Below, piece after piece: positions 1 to 4,680 of a stretch of 9,264 nucleotides of DNA. Location of the stretch: NCBI GenBank assembly GCA_002372505.1, contig DFGY01000008.1, forward strand, positions 1 to 9,264, given 5' to 3'. The position numbers and the translations under genes are program-made. A model generated the notes under the pieces. The model searched no databases, was not told the DNA's origin, and worked only from the letters and a program-made list of their open reading frames with translations. The number at the start of each line of letters is the position of its first letter. The stretch's first letter is position 1. This stretch comes from Firmicutes bacterium UBA3738 (GTDB lineage Bacteria; Bacillota; Clostridia; Peptostreptococcales; Anaerovoracaceae).

Positions 1-22
1 AAATGCTTAGTGCAACAGCCCC
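1..22. mobile_element. possible terminal inverted repeat of an insertion sequence lying to the left
   Basis: Read on the minus strand this stretch begins GGGGCTGTTGCAC. That resembles the terminal repeats I associate with IS1182-like and related transposons of Bacillota. No transposase sequence lies inside the window, so any element would extend leftward beyond position 1. The link is from memory of the end motif only. The second end and a target-site duplication cannot be seen. Bases 23-48 carry a T-rich stretch and nothing else I can identify. Confidence 0.3.
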
Positions 23-48
23 TTTTTATTTCGGTATTTTCTCGTCCG

Positions 49-1062
49 CTACTTTTGAATTATCCAGTGCCCGGTTTTCTTCGAGCCGCTGCGGGATATG
101 ATTCCTAATTCCTTTAATCTTGCTATGGCACGGGTTACCGTAGGACGGCTGAAGCCTGTCTTCTCCACTATGTCATTGATGGAAATGTTACAATCTGCTT
201 TAATCGCTTCATAAACAGTGCTCTCCTTCGCAGAAAGTTTTATAGTATCATTTAAAGTATCATTTTTGAGATTTAAAGTATCATCTTGTAAAGATGTGCG
301 GTGGTTTTCGATTCTTTCCGCCAGGTTGTTGCCATGATGCTCAAACATAAAATCAAGAAACTCTTCTGCGTTCCCAGCACCCTGAGACTCAGACAAACTC
401 TTTATATAATCTATTCGGCATTCCTTCCTCACAATTACTGGAATTACTCCGAACTCATACTGAATCATGTTCATAACCAGCCTCGACATTCTTCCATTTC
501 CATCAGCCCATGGGTGGATTGTTGCCAGGTTGTAATGAGCCATGAAGCTTAACTGATATATTTTAGTCGCATCACTTTTTGTAAGACTCTTTCTTTCCGA
601 GTTTATCCATTCACAGAACTCTTCAAGTTTTGAAGAGACTTTCTGCCATGCCATATAACTTTTTCCGCCTCTACCGGCTGTAACATTAATACGCCTAAGT
701 TCGCCATTTGCACTACTAAAATCACCGGAAATAGTCTTATACTCGCTTCCGGTGTTTTTCATGACTAGTGCTGAAAGCGTGCATAGCATTTCCACGCTAT
801 ACTCCTGCTGCTCTCCGGCATACTCAAAACCCTTCTCGTACGCATTTTTAAGATCCAGATTCATGAGTTGCTCTTCAATGGGCTTGTTCGGACTGATTCC
901 CTCATCAAACAGCAATTGGTTCTCAATCTCAGTCACGGTGGATCCTTCGACTGCAGTAGAGTGTGTGATAATTGAATAGAGATACAGCTTATCATAATCG
1001 ATTTGATCCTGTATTCCCTGTTCTCTGTATTCTTTTATCAGATTTTCTAATTTGCTCATCAT
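49..1062 (-). CDS. Fic-domain protein adenylyltransferase with C-terminal winged-helix domain
   Basis: This is a 337-residue Fic protein, a family that mostly transfers AMP from ATP to hydroxyl side chains of target proteins. The catalytic loop HPWADGNGR is intact at about residues 183-191, with the catalytic His first. An N-terminal STAVEG at about residues 35-40 fits the inhibitory (S/T)xxxE(G/N) helix motif, so the enzyme is probably self-inhibited. Residues about 275-337 form a winged helix-turn-helix (SINDIVEKTGFSRPTVTRAI), as in many stand-alone Fic proteins, suggesting DNA binding or autoregulation. The frame is open back to a TTG at 1143, but family members begin with M-x-KLE. I chose the ATG at 1060-1062; the adjacent ATG at 1057-1059 is equally possible. 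There is no Shine-Dalgarno sequence, and a TATAAT box sits 6 nt upstream, which points to a leaderless message. A short DTLN repeat lies in the linker before the winged helix. The cellular target is unknown. Confidence 0.9.
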   Translation of the reverse strand: MMSKLENLIKEYREQGIQDQIDYDKLYLYSIITHSTAVEGSTVTEIENQLLFDEGISPNKPIEEQLMNLDLKNAYEKGFEYAGEQQEYSVEMLCTLSALVMKNTGSEYKTISGDFSSANGELRRINVTAGRGGKSYMAWQKVSSKLEEFCEWINSERKSLTKSDATKIYQLSFMAHYNLATIHPWADGNGRMSRLVMNMIQYEFGVIPVIVRKECRIDYIKSLSESQGAGNAEEFLDFMFEHHGNNLAERIENHRTSLQDDTLNLKNDTLNDTIKLSAKESTVYEAIKADCNISINDIVEKTGFSRPTVTRAIARLKELGIISRSGSKKTGHWIIQK

Positions 1063-1068
1063 GCCATC

Positions 1069-1098
1069 ATTATACTCGATTCCGCCAAAAAATGACAG
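1069..1098 (-). promoter_or_regulatory. candidate sigma-A promoter of the fic gene (leaderless)
   Basis: On the minus strand CTGTCA (1093-1098) and TATAAT (1069-1074) are separated by 18 bp. The -10 box ends 6 nt before the chosen ATG, so transcription would start at or next to the initiation codon. The -35 box matches the consensus at only four of six positions. If the longer TTG start at 1143 is used instead, this box lies inside the coding region. Confidence 0.45.
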
Positions 1099-1178
1099 GG
1101 GAGGTAGCTCTCTATCACCTTCTCCGCTTCCAAATTGAAACAAATATCGAGTTGTCGTGCCCCTGCTATGGAAATTTT

Positions 1179-1218
1179 ATGCCCCTTTTGTGACCGGTTA
1201 TAGTTTCAAAAGGGGCAT
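1179..1218. repeat. 12-bp perfect inverted repeat upstream of fic
   Basis: ATGCCCCTTTTG (1179-1190) and CAAAAGGGGCAT (1207-1218) are perfect inverted copies separated by 16 nt, which themselves contain ACCGGT. The structure lies about 120 bp upstream of the fic start. It could be a hairpin in RNA or a protein-binding site. There is no U-tract typical of a terminator on either side. Confidence 0.55.
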
Positions 1219-1221
1219 GGC

Positions 1222-1239
1222 ATGCCGTATGGTGTAACT
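1222..1239 (+). repeat. direct repeat flanking the hairpin array, left copy
   Basis: This copy reads ATGCCGTATGGTGTAACT. It matches the right copy at 1515-1532 at 16 of 18 positions, in the same orientation. The two copies lie on either side of the three-unit hairpin array. Confidence 0.5.
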
Positions 1240-1266
1240 TTTGTCGCAACATCAGTTTTCATAATA

Positions 1267-1473
1267 TGCTCCAACATTCTTCCGTTCTCAGCATTAATGT
1301 TGGAATCCCGAGCTGCAATTCAGCCCTAAATCTCCTCTCAACTCGCTTCTGCTCCAACATTCCCCCGCCCGCAACAACAATGTTGGAATCCCGAGCTGCA
1401 ATTCAGCCTCTACAACTCCATTGAAATGCTTCTGCTCCAACATTCTCACGCTCACAACAAAAATGTTGGAGCA
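1267..1473. repeat. three-copy tandem hairpin array, exact 83-bp period
   Basis: GCTCCAACATT begins at 1268, 1351 and 1434, an exact 83-bp spacing. Each unit pairs CCAACATT with AATGTTGG across a 17-nt loop (stems 1271-1278/1296-1303, 1354-1361/1379-1386, 1437-1444/1462-1469). The stems are invariant and the loops differ. In the third unit the stem grows to 12 bp, TGCTCCAACATT/AATGTTGGAGCA (1433-1444/1462-1473). A 19-bp stretch with CGAGCTGCAATTCAGCC follows the first two hairpins unchanged, while the rest of each unit has diverged. Read on the minus strand the loops are purine-rich. Function unknown: structured RNA, protein-binding sites or a dispersed genomic repeat are all possible. Confidence 0.85.
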
Positions 1474-1514
1474 TCACTCCATTAACGTAAACAAAACTAT
1501 ACCAATGGCAGAAA

Positions 1515-1532
1515 ATGCCGTATGGCATAACT
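1515..1532 (+). repeat. direct repeat flanking the hairpin array, right copy
   Basis: This copy reads ATGCCGTATGGCATAACT, 16 of 18 identical to the copy at 1222-1239. It contains a small palindrome, ATGCC-GTAT-GGCAT. Apart from the possible small ORF at 1603-1776, I see nothing else in the AT-rich stretch from 1533 to 1741. Confidence 0.5.
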
Positions 1533-1602
1533 AAAGTAGAATGGCGCAAAAATCAATATAAATTGCAATATAAGACTACGGAAACACGAAGAATAGGACA
1601 AG

Positions 1603-1776
1603 TTGGAACAAATTTTTAAAATTGTTGTCTTATATAATCAAAAATGCAGCTTAATTGCAGCAAGAGAAGATCCAGAAATAAAAAGGACAATACTATTGGT
1701 ACATACGGTCAGTAAAGCCCTTAATATTTCCGGTGTCTCTACTATTCCTCCACACCATCTGAGCGGTCGATTTTAA
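1603..1776 (+). other. possible small ORF or gene remnant, unrecognised
   Basis: A TTG codon at 1603, preceded at short distance by AGGACAAG, opens a 57-codon frame ending in TAA at 1774-1776. Residues 1-37 or so look protein-like (for example SLIAAREDPEIKRTILLV), with alternating hydrophobic and charged positions. The last dozen residues run into the 3' end of the convergent Xre gene and look like chance read-through. I do not recognise a family. It could be a small gene, the tail of a decayed gene, or chance. Confidence 0.22.
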
Positions 1777-1966
1777 GTATGTCTCCCGGTTCACAGTCCA
1801 ATGCCTCACATATTCCCTGTAGAGTTGAGAAACGGATAGCCGTCACCTTATTATTCTTGATCTTAGATAAATTTACATTTGAAATACCAACCTTGTCAGC
1901 CAATTCGTTCAAGGAAACGTGCTTCTTAGTCATCATTACATCAAGCTCAAGTATGATTTTTCCCAT
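1742..1966 (-). CDS. small Xre/Cro-CI family transcriptional regulator (YozG-like)
   Basis: This is a 74-residue DNA-binding protein that is almost entirely one helix-turn-helix domain. The HTH core is about residues 19-40 (LNELADKVGISNVNLSKIKN), followed by the conserved FSTLQGICEALDCEPGDIL helix and turn. This size and pattern are typical of the stand-alone regulators paired with DUF2975 membrane proteins. The ATG at 1964-1966 has a strong GGGGAGG site 7 nt upstream. The gene begins 12 nt after the stop codon of the DUF2975 gene, so the two form an operon. It is the natural candidate to bind the paired sites around the operon promoter (2597-2616 and 2655-2674), which is inference. Confidence 0.9.
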   Translation of the reverse strand: MGKIILELDVMMTKKHVSLNELADKVGISNVNLSKIKNNKVTAIRFSTLQGICEALDCEPGDILKIDRSDGVEE

Positions 1967-1978
1967 AGTGCACCTCCC

Positions 1979-2560
1979 CTATAATAGACCATCTGCATCT
2001 TCTTGCAGCTCAGCACCATACGCAAAGAACTGCGACAGGCAAAGCACTACAAGTCCAAAGAACACAGAATATAAATCAAGAGAAACGGCAATCTCTGATT
2101 CTTGTCCGGTTAGAATCAGACGAGCAATAATGCTCATAATGAGTTGTAATACCGGAACAGACAGAGTGAGAATTCCGATTCTGCGAATCATCCTAACAAT
2201 CTCCGGCTGGAATGGAGTGCTGCCTTTAGAAAACTTAGTCTTACCCTGTGCAGTCTTGAATATCAAGTACATATACCGAAAAACAGTTGCCATCAAAAGG
2301 CAGGTAATTAGTGCCATAACAAAGAAGGCAACGTATGCACGCCCTACTTGTGTCGGATCGACAGAATTCATATCTATCGAAAAGCCTCCAATCGACAATT
2401 CGGTTTCGCTTTGCACGCTGCTAAAAAACTTAAGAAATTCATTATGCCCGACAGCAATTGCGATCAATGATGCTGTAACAAGAGCACTTCCAACCCAAGA
2501 AGTAACTTCCAGAATCTTTGCAATTATTGTAACCGCCTTGGTTAATCCCTTCATCTCCAT
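1979..2560 (-). CDS. DUF2975 family integral membrane protein
   Basis: This is a 193-residue protein with four predicted membrane segments, at about residues 11-37, 77-99, 124-146 and 162-184. A short polar region between the first two may face outside. The C-terminal pattern AYGAELQEDADGLL is the hallmark I associate with DUF2975. The molecular function of the family is not known. Members usually sit next to a small Xre regulator, as here. The frame is open to an ATG at 2578, but the ATG at 2558-2560 is the better start, because GTGAGG lies 6-7 nt before it and nothing suitable precedes the longer start. It is transcribed from the consensus promoter at 2620-2648. Confidence 0.88.
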   Translation of the reverse strand: MEMKGLTKAVTIIAKILEVTSWVGSALVTASLIAIAVGHNEFLKFFSSVQSETELSIGGFSIDMNSVDPTQVGRAYVAFFVMALITCLLMATVFRYMYLIFKTAQGKTKFSKGSTPFQPEIVRMIRRIGILTLSVPVLQLIMSIIARLILTGQESEIAVSLDLYSVFFGLVVLCLSQFFAYGAELQEDADGLL

Positions 2561-2596
2561 AATATACCTCACTTTCATTATCGTAAAAAGTTAATA

Positions 2597-2616
2597 ATTT
2601 ATCGTTTATCGTTAAA
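2597..2616 (+). promoter_or_regulatory. operator-like site A (downstream of -10, DUF2975/Xre operon)
   Basis: ATTTATCG-N5-CGTTAAA is an imperfect palindrome with half-site TTTAWCG. It begins 3 bp downstream of the -10 box and covers the predicted transcription start. The same 15 fixed bases recur in inverted orientation at 2655-2674. A repressor bound here would block initiation. The Xre protein of the same operon is the likely ligand (inference). Confidence 0.6.
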
Positions 2617-2619
2617 TAC

Positions 2620-2648
2620 ATTATAAACACACATATAATCTTTGTCAA
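2620..2648 (-). promoter_or_regulatory. consensus sigma-A promoter of the DUF2975/Xre operon
   Basis: TTGACA (2643-2648) and TATAAT (2620-2625) on the minus strand match the sigma-A consensus at all twelve positions, with the optimal 17-bp spacer. The predicted start falls near 2613, giving a leader of about 50 nt before the ATG at 2560. Such a strong promoter sandwiched between two operator-like sites suggests tight repression. Confidence 0.88.
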
Positions 2649-2654
2649 TAACTT

Positions 2655-2674
2655 TTTAACGTTTGTCGATAAAT
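2655..2674 (-). promoter_or_regulatory. operator-like site B (upstream of -35, DUF2975/Xre operon)
   Basis: Read on the minus strand this is ATTTATCG-N5-CGTTAAA, identical to site A outside the 5-bp spacer and in opposite orientation. It lies 6 bp upstream of the -35 box, and the two site centres are 58 bp apart. Confidence 0.6.
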
Positions 2675-2676
2675 TT

Positions 2677-2919
2677 GCGAAAAGTGCAAAACTAAGAGCC
2701 AGCGACCTGGACGAAAGTCTCCACGTAATGACCATGAACAACATCGGCGTCATGATGTCAACGGATCTCATGTTTTCAATCAGATTAAAAAAAGGGGTTG
2801 TCGCAGTACCCCTAAGTCCGGAAGTTCATCGTACCCTGGGCTACTTCATCAGAAGCCGGGATAAACTGTCCCTGGCCGCAAGAGCTTTTTTGGACTGTAC
2901 GCACAGAGTGCTAAAGTGA
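2677..2919 (+). pseudogene. 3' remnant of a LysR-family transcriptional regulator gene
   Basis: A frame ending in TGA at 2917-2919 encodes about 80 residues that look like the end of a LysR-type effector-binding domain. Recognisable pieces are GVMMSTDLMFSIRLKKG, then VVAVPLSPEVHRTLGYFIRS, then LSLAARAFLDC. The N-terminal winged helix-turn-helix and most of the effector domain are absent. Upstream the sequence passes directly into the promoter region of the DUF2975/Xre operon, so the gene was probably cut when that module arrived. The left limit is approximate. The sequence is more GC-rich than the AT-rich DNA just before it. Confidence 0.6.
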
Positions 2920-2925
2920 TATAAT
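2917..2925 (+). promoter_or_regulatory. extended -10 promoter for the tRNA gene
   Basis: TGATATAAT is a perfect extended -10 element (TGnTATAAT). Its TGA is also the stop codon of the LysR remnant. Transcription would start near 2932, about 28 nt before the tRNA. No good -35 box is found at 16-18 bp, which fits an extended -10 promoter. A short hairpin, GCCGAA/TTCGGC (2934-2939/2949-2954), would form in the tRNA leader. Confidence 0.6.
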
Positions 2926-2959
2926 ATGTTCGCGCCGAAAACTATCGCTTCGGCAATGT

Positions 2960-3035
2960 GGGGCATTAGCTCAGCCGGGAGAGCGCCAGGTTCGCAATCT
3001 GGAGGCCAGGGGTTCGATCCCCCTATGCTCCACCA
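2960..3035 (+). tRNA. tRNA-Ala, anticodon CGC, CCA end encoded
   Basis: The 76 nt fold into a complete cloverleaf. The acceptor stem is GGGGCAT/ATGCTCC and the D arm is GCTC/GAGC. The anticodon stem is CCAGG/TCTGG with loop TTCGCAA, placing anticodon CGC at 2993-2995. The T arm is AGGGG-TTCGATC-CCCCT (3008-3024), followed by discriminator A and an encoded CCA. The acceptor carries the G3-U70 wobble pair that identifies tRNA-Ala. CGC reads GCG codons and is less usual than UGC or GGC among Bacillota alanine tRNAs. Confidence 0.95.
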
Positions 3036-3040
3036 AAAGA

Positions 3041-3123
3041 TGACCAAGGGACGTTTCCGCGTTCCACCGATCAGTTGATGGAACCCAGAACCGTCCCCTA
3101 GTTTCACTAAGAAAATTTGGTCA
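3041..3123. repeat. nested inverted-repeat (REP-like) hairpin element after the tRNA
   Basis: Three nested stems are visible: TGACCAA/TTGGTCA (3041-3047/3117-3123), GGGACG/CGTCCC (3048-3053/3092-3097) and GTTCCA/TGGAAC (3061-3066/3079-3084). On the minus strand it includes GTGAAACTAGGGGACGG. That shares the GTGAAAC and GGGGAC vocabulary of the repeats at 5438, 7685, 7729 and 9198. It lies between the tRNA and the 3' end of the convergent DUF308 gene, so it may reduce read-through, but neither strand shows a terminator-type U-tract directly after the stem. Confidence 0.6.
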
Positions 3124-3137
3124 CCCCTTATATTTCA

Positions 3138-3677
3138 CTATGCAGAAACTGCAATCATATTGACCCCAACGACGATAATGGTGAGACCCATCTGGATTCC
3201 GATAGCAACAATCAGGCCCGCCGGACTGACAAAGCCCAGCACTCCGCATATGATGAGGAGCACGCCTGTGATAAGCGGAATCCACCAGCGCTTCCCAATA
3301 TCTTCGCTGCCGGGAGCATTATGAAAAGTGCGTAGTCTGTTTGACAAAACGACGCTGATGATCCCTGTAAGAATCAGCCAAACTGCTGCAACATATACGA
3401 TCATCATATCGACTGCGATCTGCATTGCATTACTGCTTATCAACGCTATTCCGAACAAAAAGGACAGGATGGCTCCCGCAAGCATCCATCCGTCCGACTC
3501 ACCCTGCTTCTTTTTTTCATTCCAGATGACGATACAGCCAATGGCATCTACAATCATATTTATACCTATGATATAACCCAGTGTCATGTACGTAATGGCA
3601 GGATTCATGAGGCAAAACATGCCCGTCATTATAATAAAAATTCCAAGGATAAATGTAACTATTCTGCTTAAACTCAT
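3138..3677 (-). CDS. HdeD/DUF308 family membrane protein
   Basis: This is a 179-residue integral membrane protein with six predicted transmembrane helices, at about residues 5-24, 31-52, 64-82, 87-111, 131-150 and 152-177. They are arranged as the short paired helices typical of the HdeD/DUF308 family, with repeats such as LGIFIIMTGMFCLMNP and ITGVLLIICGVLGFVSP. The central loop (about 112-130) is polar. HdeD of enteric bacteria is linked to acid resistance, but most members have no known role. The ATG at 3675-3677 has GAGAGG 8 nt upstream. A promoter overlapped by a palindrome lies upstream. Confidence 0.85.
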   Translation of the reverse strand: MSLSRIVTFILGIFIIMTGMFCLMNPAITYMTLGYIIGINMIVDAIGCIVIWNEKKKQGESDGWMLAGAILSFLFGIALISSNAMQIAVDMMIVYVAAVWLILTGIISVVLSNRLRTFHNAPGSEDIGKRWWIPLITGVLLIICGVLGFVSPAGLIVAIGIQMGLTIIVVGVNMIAVSA

Positions 3678-3720
3678 TGCTTGAACCTCTCTAATCTATT
3701 TCTTTCGGCTTACTGCCTTA

Positions 3721-3742
3721 TTACAATACTGTTATATTGTAA
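3721..3742. promoter_or_regulatory. 22-bp palindrome overlapping the DUF308 promoter -10
   Basis: TTACAATA-N6-TATTGTAA has perfect 8-bp arms and covers the -10 box of the DUF308 gene (TACAAT, 3736-3741 minus). The size and symmetry fit the operator of a dimeric repressor. No regulator gene is adjacent, so a regulator encoded elsewhere would be involved. Confidence 0.55.
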
Positions 3743-3764
3743 CCCACAAATAACCAACCTACAA
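3736..3764 (-). promoter_or_regulatory. candidate sigma-A promoter of the DUF308 gene
   Basis: TTGTAG (3759-3764) and TACAAT (3736-3741) on the minus strand are 17 bp apart. The start site would be near 3729, about 50 nt before the ATG. Confidence 0.5.
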
Positions 3765-3826
3765 CCCTAAAACATTTTTTCAACAGCAGGCAAGTTGCAA
3801 AACAAAATCGTCCCTTTGTCACCTAC

Positions 3827-3855
3827 TTGTCATATAACGCCGTAAACACTATACT
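3827..3855 (+). promoter_or_regulatory. sigma-A promoter of the GNAT acetyltransferase gene
   Basis: TTGTCA (3827-3832) and TATACT (3850-3855) are separated by 17 bp, placing the start near 3862 and giving a leader of about 40 nt. It diverges from the DUF308 promoter about 70 bp away. Confidence 0.6.
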
Positions 3856-3902
3856 ATATATATGATAGGTATTTAAGAACACCTATGAGCGGGAGGTCTC
3901 AA

Positions 3903-4406
3903 ATGGAGTCCAGCAAAGTAAGAATAGTCGAAGCAAATGACCGTCCGGGTGACGTCATCATGCTAATGCAAAAGTACGTGGATTGGCTCATGGTGAATGA
4001 CTACGCAATGAAGCAGGTGCTGGAGAGTCAGCATCTGGAAGATGAGGTGGAAGATTTGAACACCAAGTATGCACCGCCTGAGGGCCGCCTTTATATTGCC
4101 GAAATAGATGGCCGGGTGGCGGGCTGCATAGGCCTTACCCGGCTCAGCGACGAAATCTGCGAAGCCAAAAGACTCTACGTGCTGCCCGAATTCCGCGGTA
4201 ACAAAATCGGGGAAACATTGATGGAAAAAATAATAACTGACGCCCGCACTATCGGCTATAAATATGTGCGACTGGATTCATTCCCCTTCATGACATCAGC
4301 CGTCAAGCTGTACGACCTCTTCGGATTCTACCCAATCGAAAACTACAACGGTAATCCCAGCAGTAACGCTATATTCCGGGAATTGGATCTTACGATTCAG
4401 CCTTAA
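3903..4406 (+). CDS. GNAT family N-acetyltransferase
   Basis: This is a 167-residue single-domain acetyltransferase of the GNAT fold, which moves the acetyl group of acetyl-CoA to an amine. The acetyl-CoA binding motif A is clear at about residues 91-107 (LYVLPEFRGNKIGETLM, with RGNKIG forming the pyrophosphate loop). The C-terminal part has the usual AVKLYDLFGFY helix and strand (about 133-143). The beta strands IAEIDGRVAGCIGL precede motif A. The frame opens at an ATG at 3885, but GGGAGG at 3891-3896 is placed correctly only for the ATG at 3903, which I chose. The substrate cannot be read from sequence. It is monocistronic, and an oxidoreductase remnant starts at its stop codon. Confidence 0.9.
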   Translation: MESSKVRIVEANDRPGDVIMLMQKYVDWLMVNDYAMKQVLESQHLEDEVEDLNTKYAPPEGRLYIAEIDGRVAGCIGLTRLSDEICEAKRLYVLPEFRGNKIGETLMEKIITDARTIGYKYVRLDSFPFMTSAVKLYDLFGFYPIENYNGNPSSNAIFRELDLTIQP

Positions 4407-4614
4407 TTAGGTCAGAGCCCCGGCACCGACATCAAATCCAGCTCACTGCAGGTAACCCAAAAGGGACTCATAGATGTCAACGAATGGGGCGAGACCAGCA
4501 CGGAAGGAGTCTTCGCCGCCGGCGACATAGTCAGCGGCCCGAAAACCGTAGTAGAAGCTGTCGCCTTCACCAAAAAAGTATTTCCAGCGCATGGAGGAAT
4601 ACCTGAAAAGATGA
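4407..4614 (+). pseudogene. frameshifted 3' remnant of an FAD/NAD(P)-dependent oxidoreductase (GltD-like)
   Basis: Directly after the GNAT stop codon the sequence encodes LGQSPGTDI, then EWGETSTEGVFAAGDIVSGP and KTVVEAVAFTKK. This is the FAD-binding C-terminal signature of the glutamate-synthase small-subunit/pyridine nucleotide-disulfide oxidoreductase group. The hallmark TSTEGVFAAGD is intact. One extra base in the run at 4572-4583 shifts the frame. Removing it restores a natural ending, QRMEEYLKR, with TGA at 4612-4614. All upstream coding sequence is missing. The single-base shift and lack of a start show a dead gene. Confidence 0.75.
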
Positions 4615-4631
4615 ATCGTCAATGAAAGGCA

Positions 4632-4659
4632 TTGACAATATTTCTTTACTTGCTATAAT
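4632..4659 (+). promoter_or_regulatory. strong sigma-A promoter of the toxin-antitoxin operon
   Basis: TTGACA (4632-4637) and TATAAT (4654-4659) match the consensus fully, with a 16-bp spacer. A TGC immediately before the -10 box makes it an extended -10 as well. The start is expected near 4666, inside the adjacent palindrome. Confidence 0.85.
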
Positions 4660-4660
4660 C

Positions 4661-4680
4661 AAAGTGGGATATCCCACTTT
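4661..4680. promoter_or_regulatory. perfect 20-bp palindrome at the +1 of the toxin-antitoxin operon
   Basis: AAAGTGGGATATCCCACTTT is perfectly self-complementary and begins one base after the -10 box. This is a textbook position for an operator bound by an antitoxin or toxin-antitoxin complex. Because a T-run follows it, the same sequence could form a hairpin resembling a terminator in RNA entering from the left. I favour the operator role because of its position. Confidence 0.65.

Noticed and set aside
1267..1473. CRISPR array or type III toxin-antitoxin RNA repeats
   Set aside because: Three units of 83 bp with palindromic stems do not fit the repeat and spacer lengths of CRISPR, and no Cas gene is present. 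Type III antitoxin repeats are shorter and are followed by a ToxN-like gene, which is absent.
1779..2594. Open frame of 271 codons on the plus strand opposite the DUF2975/Xre operon
   Set aside because: The opposite strand has two recognised families with ribosome binding sites and a consensus promoter. The plus-strand frame has neither a start signal nor a domain.
2442..2771. Minus-strand frame of 109 codons overlapping the DUF2975 start
   Set aside because: It overlaps the operon promoter, both operator-like sites and the LysR remnant, and has no recognisable features.
2993..2996. Reading the tRNA as tRNA-Cys (GCA)
   Set aside because: The 7-nt loop TTCGCAA places CGC at positions 34-36, and the G3-U70 pair identifies alanine.
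2841..3107. Minus-strand frame of 88 codons
   Set aside because: It runs antisense through the tRNA gene. Such tRNA-shadow frames are a common false call.
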